Source of the DNA: an uncultured Eubacteriales bacterium
GTDB lineage: Bacteria; Bacillota; Clostridia; Oscillospirales; CAG-272
Assembly (NCBI GenBank): GCA_934402395.1
Contig: CAKRTQ010000003.1
Coordinates: 124,001 to 188,000, forward strand
Length of the DNA: 64,000 bases
Direction: 5' to 3'
The notes under the pieces were generated by a model. It worked only from the letters and a program-made list of their open reading frames with translations, had not been told where the DNA came from and did not search any database. Below, piece after piece: positions 25,817-34,749 of this stretch (its first letter is position 1; every line of letters begins with the position of its first letter). Made by a program: the position numbers and the translations under genes.

Positions 25817-26736
25817 ATTCTCTCCGGTATACGGCGTATCTCACATTCGAGATCAACACCGAATTTTTCTGATATCGTATTTTGTATATAAGCAATAAGC
25901 GCGTTCACGTCACGCGCTGTCGCACCTCCGCGGTTCACGATAAAGCCCGCGTGTTTTTCCGAAACCTGCGCTCCGCCGACCATATAACCTTTGAGTCCGC
26001 TTTCCTCTATCATTTTACCAACGTAAATGTCGGGCGCACTGCGCTTGAAAACGCTGCCTGCACTCGGATAGTTCAGCGGCTGTTTATCTATCCTGCGTTG
26101 CATAAGCTCATTCATTTTTTCAGATATCGTACTTTTATCTCCGGGCGCAAGATGAAAAGCAGCGCGAAGAACGATGTACCTTACGCCGCAGCCGACAATG
26201 CTTTTTCTGTAACCGAAACCCATATTTACGCCGTCAAGGTCGATCACCTTGTCTTCCTCGGTATCGTAAAGCGTCACACTCTCGGTGACATCGGACATTT
26301 CACCGCCGTAGGCACCGGCATTCATGCAAACCGCACCGCCGATGCTTCCGGGGATCCCATATGAAAATTCCAGCCCCGACAATCCCGCATCACGCGCCGC
26401 AACCGCAACCGCACCGAGCGGTGCGCCGGCATCGGCAGTGATACGCTCGCCCCGAACAACGATATTCCGCAGTTTTTTTGTGAATATCACAGCTCCGCGA
26501 TACCCGGCATCATCAAACAGAATGTTTGAACCGTTGCCGAGCATCATGTACCGCATCCCGCAAGCCGACGCTTCCTTTATCGCTGCCACAATTTCATCCG
26601 CAGCAGCGGGAAAAACTCCTACATCGGCAGCTCCGCCGATGTGAAAACTCGTTCGCGGTGCGAGCGGCAGGCCGCATTCATATTCGATATTTGCCTCGTC
26701 GAGGCGCGATATATATTTTTCAAGAGCAGCTTCCAT
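25813..26736 (-). CDS. murB: UDP-N-acetylenolpyruvoylglucosamine reductase MurB
   Basis: MurB makes UDP-N-acetylmuramic acid, the second committed step of peptidoglycan synthesis. The 307-residue product carries FAD-binding motifs (MLGNGSNILF, GIPGSIGGAVCMNAGAYG) and the catalytic serine region YPSAGSVFKR. The C-terminal motif VSEKHAGFIVN is also present. The length and the shorter middle domain fit the type found in Firmicutes. It is in an operon with the HAD gene upstream and whiA-dnaE downstream. Confidence 0.94.
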   Translation of the reverse strand: MEAALEKYISRLDEANIEYECGLPLAPRTSFHIGGAADVGVFPAAADEIVAAIKEASACGMRYMMLGNGSNILFDDAGYRGAVIFTKKLRNIVVRGERITADAGAPLGAVAVAARDAGLSGLEFSYGIPGSIGGAVCMNAGAYGGEMSDVTESVTLYDTEEDKVIDLDGVNMGFGYRKSIVGCGVRYIVLRAAFHLAPGDKSTISEKMNELMQRRIDKQPLNYPSAGSVFKRSAPDIYVGKMIEESGLKGYMVGGAQVSEKHAGFIVNRGGATARDVNALIAYIQNTISEKFGVDLECEIRRIPERI

Positions 26737-26754
26737 ATTCTCCTCCGCCGAATA

Positions 26755-27435
26755 TCAGAGTATTCCGTAAAGCTCCGCGAGTGCGTGTATCTCATAGGTC
26801 GGACACACGCCGCCGGTCAACTCACGGCGCCGCGGGTTGAACCAACAGGTATCTATACCGGCGGCGATACCGCCCGCAATATCCGATGTGAGCGAATCGC
26901 CTATGACCAGTGCCTCACGGCACGAAAATCCGACAATGTTATTCTTGACATAGTTGAAATAAGCCGGGGACGGCTTTTCCGCTCCGACCTCTTCGGATAT
27001 AAATGATTTTTCAATATATTGTTTTATCGCGGATGCACCGAGCCTGCTTTGCTGAATATTTTTTATGCCATTGGTAATAATAAAAAGCCGGCATTTACCG
27101 TAAAGTTCCGAGCAAAGCTCCCGGGCACCGTCAACAAGATACGACTTTTCAGCCAGTCTGTCGGTGTATTCCGCCGCAAGAGCCCACGGATCGACCGCCA
27201 GTCCGTATTTTTCGGCAAAAAGCTCAAAACGCTTCACGCGCAGAACATCCTTGGCTATCCCGCCGCGCTCAAGCAGCTTCCACAGGCGATCGTTTATTTC
27301 ACTGTAACCGCTGATAAGCTCGTCTGACGGCGTTACTCCGAATTTCATCAGTGCATCCGTAAGTGCCTCGTGCTCGGAACGCCCGAAATCGAGCAGTGTG
27401 TCATCGGCATCAAAAAGAAGATATTTATATTTCAT
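26755..27435 (-). CDS. YjjG-type noncanonical pyrimidine nucleotidase (HAD family)
   Basis: This is a haloacid dehalogenase phosphatase, 226 residues. The HAD nucleophile motif is LLFDADDTLLDF at residues 6-17. The Ser/Thr motif is IITNGIK and the acidic motif is VIGDSLTSDIAGG. The cap segment and ending (GIDTCWFNPRRREL) resemble YjjG proteins, which remove phosphate from altered pyrimidine nucleotides. I chose the ATG at 27435 (GGGGGA upstream); longer frames overlap the promoter. The substrate is inferred from the family. Confidence 0.8.
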   Translation of the reverse strand: MKYKYLLFDADDTLLDFGRSEHEALTDALMKFGVTPSDELISGYSEINDRLWKLLERGGIAKDVLRVKRFELFAEKYGLAVDPWALAAEYTDRLAEKSYLVDGARELCSELYGKCRLFIITNGIKNIQQSRLGASAIKQYIEKSFISEEVGAEKPSPAYFNYVKNNIVGFSCREALVIGDSLTSDIAGGIAAGIDTCWFNPRRRELTGGVCPTYEIHALAELYGIL

Positions 27436-27484
27436 TGGCTTTTTCAGTCCCCCGGTTCGTATATGGTTGGCTTTTGCACTTTTT

Positions 27485-27513
27485 ATTATACAACACGGCA
27501 AGGGATTTTTCAA
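27485..27513 (-). promoter_or_regulatory. Sigma-A promoter of the HAD-murB-whiA-dnaE operon
   Basis: On the minus strand TTGAAA (27508-27513) and TATAAT (27485-27490) are separated by 17 bases. Confidence 0.7.
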
Positions 27514-27564
27514 CCGCTTTTTGCTATATTTTCTCACGCCGCAGCAGTAATATTTGATCGGGTA

Positions 27565-27593
27565 TTGCTTTTTGCCGTATTTTGTAGTATAAT
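27565..27593 (+). promoter_or_regulatory. Sigma-A promoter of the coaE operon
   Basis: TTGCTT (27565-27570) and TATAAT (27588-27593) are 17 bases apart, about 35 bases before the coaE ATG. The divergent promoter for the HAD gene lies about 50 bases away. Confidence 0.6.
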
Positions 27594-27627
27594 ATATTAT
27601 ATACGCTTATTATGTGAGGTGCTACGA

Positions 27628-28236
27628 ATGATAATTGGTGTCACAGGACCCAGCGGGGCCGGGAAATCGGTCCTATGCTCCATGCTTGCCGAACGCGGTT
27701 TCCGCATCTTTGACTGCGACGGCATATATCATGATATAATATCCGGTCCCGGCGACTGTACTGCCGAGCTGGCAAGCCGCTTCGGTACCGGCATTATTGA
27801 TAACGAGACCGGCGGCATTGACCGTTCCGCACTTGCGGATACCGTTTTCGGCAACGACCGCGCTCTTGCCGATCTGAATTCAATAACTCATAAATATGTC
27901 CTCCAAGCAGTACGCGGACTTGTCGGTCAGGCTGAAGAAGAAGGAGTTTCCTGCGTTATTGACGCGCCTCTTCTGTTTGAATCGAAGTGTGACCTCATCT
28001 GCGACATAACAGTAGGCGTTCTTGCTTCAAGACGCAACAGAATACTGCGGCTTATCGAGCGGGACGGCAAACGAAGAACGCCGACGCAGATACTTGCGCG
28101 TATCGATGCCGCAAAGCCGGAGCAGTTCTATCGCGGACAATGCACATATATCTTCCGCAACAAGGGCAGCCTCGAGGACATGGCGACTTTTGCAGACAAA
28201 ATAGCCGCCATCGCAGCATCCGCTCAGGAGGTTTGA
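27628..28236 (+). CDS. coaE: Dephospho-CoA kinase
   Basis: CoaE performs the last step of coenzyme A synthesis. The 202-residue product has the P-loop GVTGPSGAGKSVLC at its start and the CoaE motifs FDCDGIYH, VIDAPLLFESKCD and RIDAAKP. The start is the ATG at 27628, with GAGGTG upstream. It is followed by a lytic transglycosylase gene. In many Clostridia coaE sits beside polA, but here polA is 23 kb away. Confidence 0.95.
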   Translation: MIIGVTGPSGAGKSVLCSMLAERGFRIFDCDGIYHDIISGPGDCTAELASRFGTGIIDNETGGIDRSALADTVFGNDRALADLNSITHKYVLQAVRGLVGQAEEEGVSCVIDAPLLFESKCDLICDITVGVLASRRNRILRLIERDGKRRTPTQILARIDAAKPEQFYRGQCTYIFRNKGSLEDMATFADKIAAIAASAQEV

Positions 28237-28243
28237 TCCCGGC

Positions 28244-28816
28244 ATGAGAACAGCAATAAAAAGGACCGTCACCGTGGTCCTTATCGCCGCCCTTTCGATA
28301 GGTTGCGGAGTGCTTTTCGACCGCATATGTGACCGTGCGGAAAGGAAAAAATATCCGCGCGAATACACTGAAGCCGTTATGAAACACTCTGCCGATTTCG
28401 GGATCCCCGCAAATGTAATATATGCAGTACTGAAAACGGAAAGCAATTTTGATTCAAGCCTCGAAAAACATGACGGCGGCGTCACGCGTATAGGACTCAT
28501 GCAGCTCACCGCCGATGACTATACCACATACGGCGCGGAGCTCGGTATTAACACAGACCCGGGACTGCTCTACGAGCCCAAGACCAATCTTGCGATAGGA
28601 TGTTGCCGCCTCTCGACGCTTTACAAAAGGTATGCAGACTGGAAATGCGTATTCGCTGCCATGCGCGCCGGTACCGACACCGTGGATTTATGGCTCAAAG
28701 ATCCGGCACTCACCGACAAAAACGGCAGACTGGCAAAAATCCCGGATAACGCAACAGAAAAATACGTTTCCGGGATAGAAGACGCCGTTGCAATATACAA
28801 CAAGCTTTACAACTGA
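28244..28816 (+). CDS. Lytic transglycosylase (SLT domain)
   Basis: This is a peptidoglycan-cleaving enzyme of about 190 residues. It has an N-terminal membrane anchor and then an SLT domain: PANVIYAVLKTESNFDSSL contains the catalytic glutamate (about residue 66) and IGLMQLTADDY the GLMQ motif. The remainder (NLAIGCCRLSTLYKRY) matches the SLT core. An RBS GGAGG lies at the end of coaE, so the genes are coupled. It is probably anchored on the outer face of the membrane. Confidence 0.88.
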   Translation: MRTAIKRTVTVVLIAALSIGCGVLFDRICDRAERKKYPREYTEAVMKHSADFGIPANVIYAVLKTESNFDSSLEKHDGGVTRIGLMQLTADDYTTYGAELGINTDPGLLYEPKTNLAIGCCRLSTLYKRYADWKCVFAAMRAGTDTVDLWLKDPALTDKNGRLAKIPDNATEKYVSGIEDAVAIYNKLYN

Positions 28817-28841
28817 ATTCACACATGAAAGGATAAAAATA

Positions 28842-30260
28842 ATGAGACCCGAAAAAGAAACAGCAGAAATCACCGAAAAGACCGCAGCTGACTCCGCCAA
28901 GGAGCTTGCATATCAGAAAAAAACGGTTTACCAGCTTCGTGACGAAGCTGCGATAGACGCAGCTTATGACTACGCAAACGGTTATATGAAATTTCTTGAC
29001 GATGCCAAGACCGAACGCGAAGCCGTAACCGCGGGCATCGCCCTTGCGGAAGCCGAGGGATTCGTTCCCTATCAGTTCGGCGATGAAATAGTTCGCGGCG
29101 GAAAATACTATTACAATAACCGCGGCAAAAACCTCTTCCTTTTCTACATCGGCAGCGACGATATCAAAAAGGGCATCCGCATTTCGGCAGCTCACATCGA
29201 CTCGCCCCGTCTCGACCTTAAGCAGGTCCCGCTTTATGAGGACTCCGGCATGAGCTTCCTCAAAACGCACTACTACGGCGGAATACGTAAATACCAGTGG
29301 GTAGCGACACCTCTTGCGCTTCACGGCGTTGTGGCAAAGAAAAACGGCGAAACAGTCAACGTGACGATAGGCGAGGACAACTCAGATCCCGTGCTCTACA
29401 TCAACGATCTTCTTCCCCATCTCGGTCACGGAGACGACACAAAGCCGCTCGGCTCCGCGATCCCCGGCGAAAAGCTTAATCTGCTTGTCGGCAGCCGCCC
29501 GCTCGACGATGTCTCCGACGGCATAAAGCTGAACGTCCTCCGCATACTCAACGAAAAGTACGGCATTGACGAATCCGACCTGCTTTCGGCAGAACTTTGT
29601 GCCGTTCCGCTCGGAAAAGCACGCGATGCTGGACTTGACCGCTCGATGATCTGCGGTTACGGGCACGATGACAGAGTTTGCTCATACCCCGCTCTCACCG
29701 CTATGTTTGAAGCGGTCGGCGGCAGCAATTCACTGCTTTGCATCCTTGCCGACAAGGAAGAAATAGGCAGCGAGGGAAATACAGGTATGCAGTGCGAGCT
29801 CATGCTCGACCTCATTGATGCGATAGCAGCATCGCAGAACACCTCGCCGGCAGTTGTAAGAATGAATTCCAAGTGCCTCTCGGCAGACGTTTCCGCCGCA
29901 TTTGACCCGAACTTCGGCGATGTGTTTGAAAAACGCAACTCATCCCTTCTCTCCTGCGGTGTGGTGCTCACAAAATACACCGGCGCACGCGGAAAGAGCG
30001 GGACCAGCGATGCATCTGCGGAATATATCGGCTGGCTTCGCGGAATAATGGAGCGCGACGATGTTGTATGGCAGGCGGGCGAACTCGGCAAGGTCGATGT
30101 CGGCGGCGGCGGAACAGTTGCCAAATTCATTGCCAAACACAACATTGAGGTCGTTGATCTCGGTGTTCCCGTTATTTCGATGCACGCTCCCTATGAAATA
30201 ATTTCCAAGGTAGACCTTTACGAGGCACACCGCGCGTTTGCGGCGTTCAACAAATATTGA
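28842..30260 (+). CDS. M18 family zinc aminopeptidase
   Basis: This cytoplasmic aspartyl or general aminopeptidase of the DNPEP/M18 family has 472 residues. Metal-binding motifs include ISAAHIDSPRLD, ADKEEIGSEG and the late VISMHAPYE. The N-terminal 20 residues are charged, and the family core starts around YQKKTVYQLRDEAA. The start is the ATG at 28842, preceded by AAAGGA. M18 enzymes form large tetrahedral dodecamers. prfA follows 6 bases later. Confidence 0.92.
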   Translation: MRPEKETAEITEKTAADSAKELAYQKKTVYQLRDEAAIDAAYDYANGYMKFLDDAKTEREAVTAGIALAEAEGFVPYQFGDEIVRGGKYYYNNRGKNLFLFYIGSDDIKKGIRISAAHIDSPRLDLKQVPLYEDSGMSFLKTHYYGGIRKYQWVATPLALHGVVAKKNGETVNVTIGEDNSDPVLYINDLLPHLGHGDDTKPLGSAIPGEKLNLLVGSRPLDDVSDGIKLNVLRILNEKYGIDESDLLSAELCAVPLGKARDAGLDRSMICGYGHDDRVCSYPALTAMFEAVGGSNSLLCILADKEEIGSEGNTGMQCELMLDLIDAIAASQNTSPAVVRMNSKCLSADVSAAFDPNFGDVFEKRNSSLLSCGVVLTKYTGARGKSGTSDASAEYIGWLRGIMERDDVVWQAGELGKVDVGGGGTVAKFIAKHNIEVVDLGVPVISMHAPYEIISKVDLYEAHRAFAAFNKY

Positions 30261-30266
30261 TCGGGT

Positions 30267-31340
30267 ATGCCCGATTCAAACGTCATAATAGAGAAGCTCC
30301 GCAAGACGGACATACGCTACCGCGAGCTTGAGGAGCTTCTCTCAAAGCCCGAAACATTTGCCGACATTCCGCTTTACACCGGAACGATGAAGGAATACCG
30401 TGCTCTGACACCCGTAATCACCAAATACCGCGAATATTCCGACATAAACCGCGAGGCGGACGAGGCAGCCGAACTGGCGCGGTCGGCCGACCCGGAGCTT
30501 CGCTCGCTTGCCGCCGATGAATTACCGGGGCTGCGTGAAAAGCTTGCCAAGCTTGAAGCCGCGCTGACGTCAATGCTTCTTTCCCGCGATCCCAACGATG
30601 ACAGAAATGTGGTCGTTGAGATCCGCGCCGGCGCCGGCGGTGAGGAGGCCTGCCTTTTTGCCGCCGTGCTGTTCCGTATGTATTCCATGTATTGCGAAAA
30701 GAACGGCTTTCGCATATCGGTCGCCGATGCAAACGAGACCGGTCTCGGCGGCTACCGTGCGCTTACCTTTACAGTCGAAGGCGATGGTGCGTATTCGCGC
30801 TTCAAATTCGAATCCGGCGTTCACCGCGTTCAGCGCGTCCCGCTGACCGAATCGCAGGGACGGATACAGACATCCACCGTCACAGTTGCGGTACTGCCCG
30901 AGGCAGATGAGGTCGATGTTGAAATATTGCCTCAGGATCTTGAATTTGAATCCTGCAAGTCAAGCGGCGCGGGCGGGCAGCACATCAACAAGACCGAATC
31001 GGCAGTACGGATAACGCACAAGCCGACAGGGATCGTTGTCGAATGTCAGGAAGAACGCTCGCAATTCAAGAACAAAGACAAGGCTCTCAAGCTTTTGCGC
31101 GCCAAGCTGTATGACATCAAGCTGCGCGAACAGAATGACCGCATAGCCGAGACACGCCGCACACAGGTAGGCAGCGGTGACCGAAGCGAAAAAATACGCA
31201 CTTACAATTATCCGCAAAACCGTGTCACCGACCACCGTATAGGTCTTACGCTTTACTCGCTCGATTCGTTTCTCAATGGAGACATAGGCGGCATGGTGGA
31301 CGCGCTGATAGCAGCGGACACAGCCGAAAAGCTGAGCTGA
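30267..31340 (+). CDS. prfA: Peptide chain release factor 1
   Basis: RF1 releases finished proteins at UAA and UAG codons. The 357-residue product carries the GGQ motif in SSGAGGQHINKTESAVR, which enters the peptidyl-transferase centre. The anticodon-like region is HRVQRVPLTESQGRIQTSTVTVAV, with the PxT-type tripeptide typical of RF1 nearby. Length is standard. It lies 6 bases after the aminopeptidase gene with only a weak RBS. Confidence 0.96.
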   Translation: MPDSNVIIEKLRKTDIRYRELEELLSKPETFADIPLYTGTMKEYRALTPVITKYREYSDINREADEAAELARSADPELRSLAADELPGLREKLAKLEAALTSMLLSRDPNDDRNVVVEIRAGAGGEEACLFAAVLFRMYSMYCEKNGFRISVADANETGLGGYRALTFTVEGDGAYSRFKFESGVHRVQRVPLTESQGRIQTSTVTVAVLPEADEVDVEILPQDLEFESCKSSGAGGQHINKTESAVRITHKPTGIVVECQEERSQFKNKDKALKLLRAKLYDIKLREQNDRIAETRRTQVGSGDRSEKIRTYNYPQNRVTDHRIGLTLYSLDSFLNGDIGGMVDALIAADTAEKLS

Positions 31341-31391
31341 TCTCCGGTCAGTGCTCACACGGAAAAATCTGAAGAAAACAAGGCATAAGCA

Positions 31392-32447
31392 ATGTCACAG
31401 TCAACCACAATAAGCACACAGCATATAACTCTCGACCCGGAAAATTTTGACGAGGGCAGTCTGATTCCCGCCGCCCGCGCAATAAGGGACGGCGGTCTTG
31501 TGATCTTTCCCACCGAGACCGTTTACGGACTCGGCGGGGACGCCACGAATGCAGAATCCGCGGCAAAAATATATGCAGCCAAGGGCAGACCGTCCGACAA
31601 CCCGCTGATAATCCACATATCCTCACCCGAAAACGCCGAGCCGTACTGCTGCACAACACCGCTTTACTACAAGCTTGCGGCAAGCTTTATGCCGGGACCG
31701 CTGACAGTGATAATGAAAAAGAAGGATACGATTCCCTCGCGCGTCACAGGCGGGCTTGATTCGGTGGCGGTAAGATGTCCGTCGCATCCTGTGGCATCGG
31801 CACTGATACGACTGTCCGGTGTTCCGATAGCCGCGCCGAGCGCAAATATATCCGGGCGTCCCTCCCCAACGAAAGCCGAACACGCCGCACACGATCTTGA
31901 CGGACGCGTTGACTTCATAGTTGATGGCGGTGAATGCCGCTTCGGCGTTGAGTCCACTATCGTGCGGATAGACGGCGATGACTCGCTGACACTTCTGCGT
32001 CCGGGCGCCGTCACCTGCGATGCATTGAGATGTGTTGCAAAAAACGTTGTGATCGCCCCTGCTGTGACCGAAATGCTGAAGGCTGACGAACGCCCGCTAT
32101 CGCCCGGCATGAAATACAAGCATTACGCACCATCGAAGCCGCTCAAACTGGTCGGCGGCTCTGAGGCGGACAGGCTGAAATTCTTCCGTCACGCGCAGGA
32201 GACCGAGGACTGTCTTATAATCTGCTACGATGAACAGGAGCCGCTCCTGCACGGCGGCAAAGTCATCACTATCGGCGCCGGATACGACCTCAGTACGCAA
32301 ATGCACCGCATTTTTGCCGCGCTGCGCGAATCCGACGAGATACCCGCCGATGTGATATATGCCAATCTTCCGGACACGGAAGGTCTGGGGCTTGCGCTTT
32401 ACAACCGGCTCATACGCGCCGCTGCGCACACCGTGATACGACTTTAA
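31392..32447 (+). CDS. Threonylcarbamoyl-AMP synthase (Sua5/YwlC type)
   Basis: The enzyme makes threonylcarbamoyl-AMP for t6A37 modification of ANN-decoding tRNAs. The 351-residue product has the TsaC-like domain first (GGLVIFPTETVYGLGGDATN, GRPSDNPLIIHI, PSANISGRPSPT) and then the C-terminal Sua5 domain (PGMKYKHYAP...). This two-domain form is typical of Sua5/YwlC rather than the short TsaC. It follows prfA, a common pairing, and precedes the topoisomerase gene. Confidence 0.93.
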   Translation: MSQSTTISTQHITLDPENFDEGSLIPAARAIRDGGLVIFPTETVYGLGGDATNAESAAKIYAAKGRPSDNPLIIHISSPENAEPYCCTTPLYYKLAASFMPGPLTVIMKKKDTIPSRVTGGLDSVAVRCPSHPVASALIRLSGVPIAAPSANISGRPSPTKAEHAAHDLDGRVDFIVDGGECRFGVESTIVRIDGDDSLTLLRPGAVTCDALRCVAKNVVIAPAVTEMLKADERPLSPGMKYKHYAPSKPLKLVGGSEADRLKFFRHAQETEDCLIICYDEQEPLLHGGKVITIGAGYDLSTQMHRIFAALRESDEIPADVIYANLPDTEGLGLALYNRLIRAAAHTVIRL

Positions 32448-32467
32448 ATCAAGAAAGGCTCACCCGA

Positions 32468-34708
32468 ATGGCAAGAAAGAAGAAAACCGACTCCAAAGAC
32501 CTCATAACCGAAGCGGAACAGGCTCCCGTGACCGCACAGTATATAACCGAAACAATTGAAAAAAACTATATGCCCTATGTCATGAGCGTTATTGTGTCGC
32601 GCGCCATTCCCGCAATCGACGGATTCAAACCCGCGCACCGCAAGCTGCTCTACACCATGTATAAAATGGGACTTATGAGCGGTCCGCGCTCAAAAAGTGC
32701 CAACATTGTCGGGCAGACCATGCGGCTGAATCCTCACGGGGATGCGGCAATATACGAGACTCTTGTCAGGCTCACGCGCGACCATGCCGCTCTGCTTCAT
32801 CCGTTCGTTGATTCCAAGGGCGGTTGGGGCAAGCAGTACAGCTCCGGACCGTATTCCGCGCCGCGATACACCGAGGCAAAGCTCGAAAAATTTTCAGCCG
32901 AGATCTTCTCCGGCATAGAAAAGAATGCCGTTGATATGGTAGACAACTATGACGGCACAATGAAAGAGCCCACCCTCATGCCGACGACATTTCCGAACGT
33001 TCTTGTAACGCCGAATATGGGCATCGCCGTCGGAATGGCATCCAACATATGTTCCTTCAATCTTTCGGAGATATGCGACGGCACTATCGCGCTGCTGCGC
33101 AATCCGAAGACCGACACGGAAAAGCTGATGGACATAATAAAAGCACCCGATTTTGCCGGCGGCGGACAGATAATTTACAACCGCGACAAAATGCGCGAGG
33201 TGTTTGAAACAGGCTCGGGTTCTGTAAGGGTGCGTTCAAAATACACCTACGACCCGAAAGCCAACTGCATAGATATTTCCGAAATTCCCTACTCTACCAC
33301 AATAGAGCAGATAATAAAGCAGATAACCGACCTCATAAAAGAGGGCAAATTCAAGGAAATAACCGACATAAGAGACGAGACCGGTCTCAGCGGTTTCAGG
33401 CTGACGCTCGATATACGCCGCGGTGCCGATCCCGACCAGCTGATGGCAAAGCTGTTCCGCGCAACGACGCTTGAGGATGCATTCAAGTGCAATTTCAATA
33501 TACTCATCGGTTCGGTACCTCAGCAAATGGGCGTGAAAAGGATCCTTGAGGAATGGATAAAATTCCGCATCGGATGCTACTCGCGCGAGCTTCGCTTTGA
33601 CCTTGATAAAAAGAAAGAAAAACTCCATCTTCTTATGGGACTCGGCAGGATACTGCTCGATATAGACAAGGCGATAAAGATAATCCGCGGTACCGAAAAA
33701 GATGCCGATGTAATTCCCAACCTCTGCGCAGGATTTTCAATCGATGTCCCGCAGGCGGAATTCATTGCCGATATCAAGCTGCGCAATCTCAACCGTGAAT
33801 ATATTCTCAACCGCATAAAGGATATCGACGATCTGCAAAAGCAGATAGCAGAGATCGAAGAAACGCTTGCCGATGAGCTGAAGCTGAAAAAGAGCATAGC
33901 CACTCAGCTTGCGGAAATAAAGAAAAAATACGGGCAGCCGCGCCGCAGCGAGATAGTTCACGAGCATGAGATCACCACAGCGGCAGCCGCAGACGAGATC
34001 GAAAATTACCCCGCCCACTTCTTCCTCACATCAGAGGGATATTTCAAAAAAATAACCGCGCTTTCATTGCGCGGAAACGATGAACACAAGCTCAAGGACG
34101 GCGACAGTATAATGAGCGAAGCGGAGGGCGACAACCTTACCGATCTGTTCTTCTTCACCGACAAGGCGCAGCTCTACCGTGCGCGAGCCTGCGACTTTGA
34201 CACCTGCAAGGCATCGGCGATGGGCGAATTCATCCCCGCCAAGCTCGGCTTTGACCCGGGCGAAAAACCGATCTACATGAAGGTCGGCGCGGAATGGAAC
34301 GATACGCGCAATATGGTGTTCATTTTTGAAAATGGCAAGGGACTGCGCGTGCCTCAGTCCGTATATCAGACCAAGGGAAATCGCCGCAAGCTGACGGGAG
34401 CATTTTCCGCGGCATCCCCCATTGTCGGCATTTTTGAAGAGGATAAACCGTTTGAGATCCTGCTGCTGACATCCAATGACCGAGCTGCGGTGATCTCCTC
34501 CTCGCTGATACCGATAAAAACCACCCGTTCTTCGATCGGTGTACAACTTATCGTTCTTCGTGCCGATGCAAAGCTGCGCGGCGCGCTGCGCGATTTTACC
34601 GACAAATTTGAAAGCACCAAAGGATACAAAAAAATAAAAATACCGGCGACACCGGTGCTTCTCGTCGAAAAGGACATTGAAAAGATGCAGATAAAGCTCG
34701 ACATCTGA
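32468..34708 (+). CDS. Type II topoisomerase subunit A (ParC/GyrA-like)
   Basis: This is the DNA-cleaving subunit of a type IIA topoisomerase, 746 residues. The N-terminal core has AIPAIDGFKPAHRKLLYTM and GDAAIYETLVRLT; the catalytic tyrosine is in YSAPRYTEAKLEKF (about residue 135). A coiled coil follows (DIDDLQKQIAEIEETL), then a reduced C-terminal beta-propeller. No GyrA-box (QRRGGKG-like) is visible, so it is more ParC-like than gyrase. The B subunit is not in the window. Confidence 0.88.
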   Translation: MARKKKTDSKDLITEAEQAPVTAQYITETIEKNYMPYVMSVIVSRAIPAIDGFKPAHRKLLYTMYKMGLMSGPRSKSANIVGQTMRLNPHGDAAIYETLVRLTRDHAALLHPFVDSKGGWGKQYSSGPYSAPRYTEAKLEKFSAEIFSGIEKNAVDMVDNYDGTMKEPTLMPTTFPNVLVTPNMGIAVGMASNICSFNLSEICDGTIALLRNPKTDTEKLMDIIKAPDFAGGGQIIYNRDKMREVFETGSGSVRVRSKYTYDPKANCIDISEIPYSTTIEQIIKQITDLIKEGKFKEITDIRDETGLSGFRLTLDIRRGADPDQLMAKLFRATTLEDAFKCNFNILIGSVPQQMGVKRILEEWIKFRIGCYSRELRFDLDKKKEKLHLLMGLGRILLDIDKAIKIIRGTEKDADVIPNLCAGFSIDVPQAEFIADIKLRNLNREYILNRIKDIDDLQKQIAEIEETLADELKLKKSIATQLAEIKKKYGQPRRSEIVHEHEITTAAAADEIENYPAHFFLTSEGYFKKITALSLRGNDEHKLKDGDSIMSEAEGDNLTDLFFFTDKAQLYRARACDFDTCKASAMGEFIPAKLGFDPGEKPIYMKVGAEWNDTRNMVFIFENGKGLRVPQSVYQTKGNRRKLTGAFSAASPIVGIFEEDKPFEILLLTSNDRAAVISSSLIPIKTTRSSIGVQLIVLRADAKLRGALRDFTDKFESTKGYKKIKIPATPVLLVEKDIEKMQIKLDI

Positions 34709-34749
34709 CAAAACAGTCGGGCATTCCCCACAAAAACGGAGCGTTTGAA

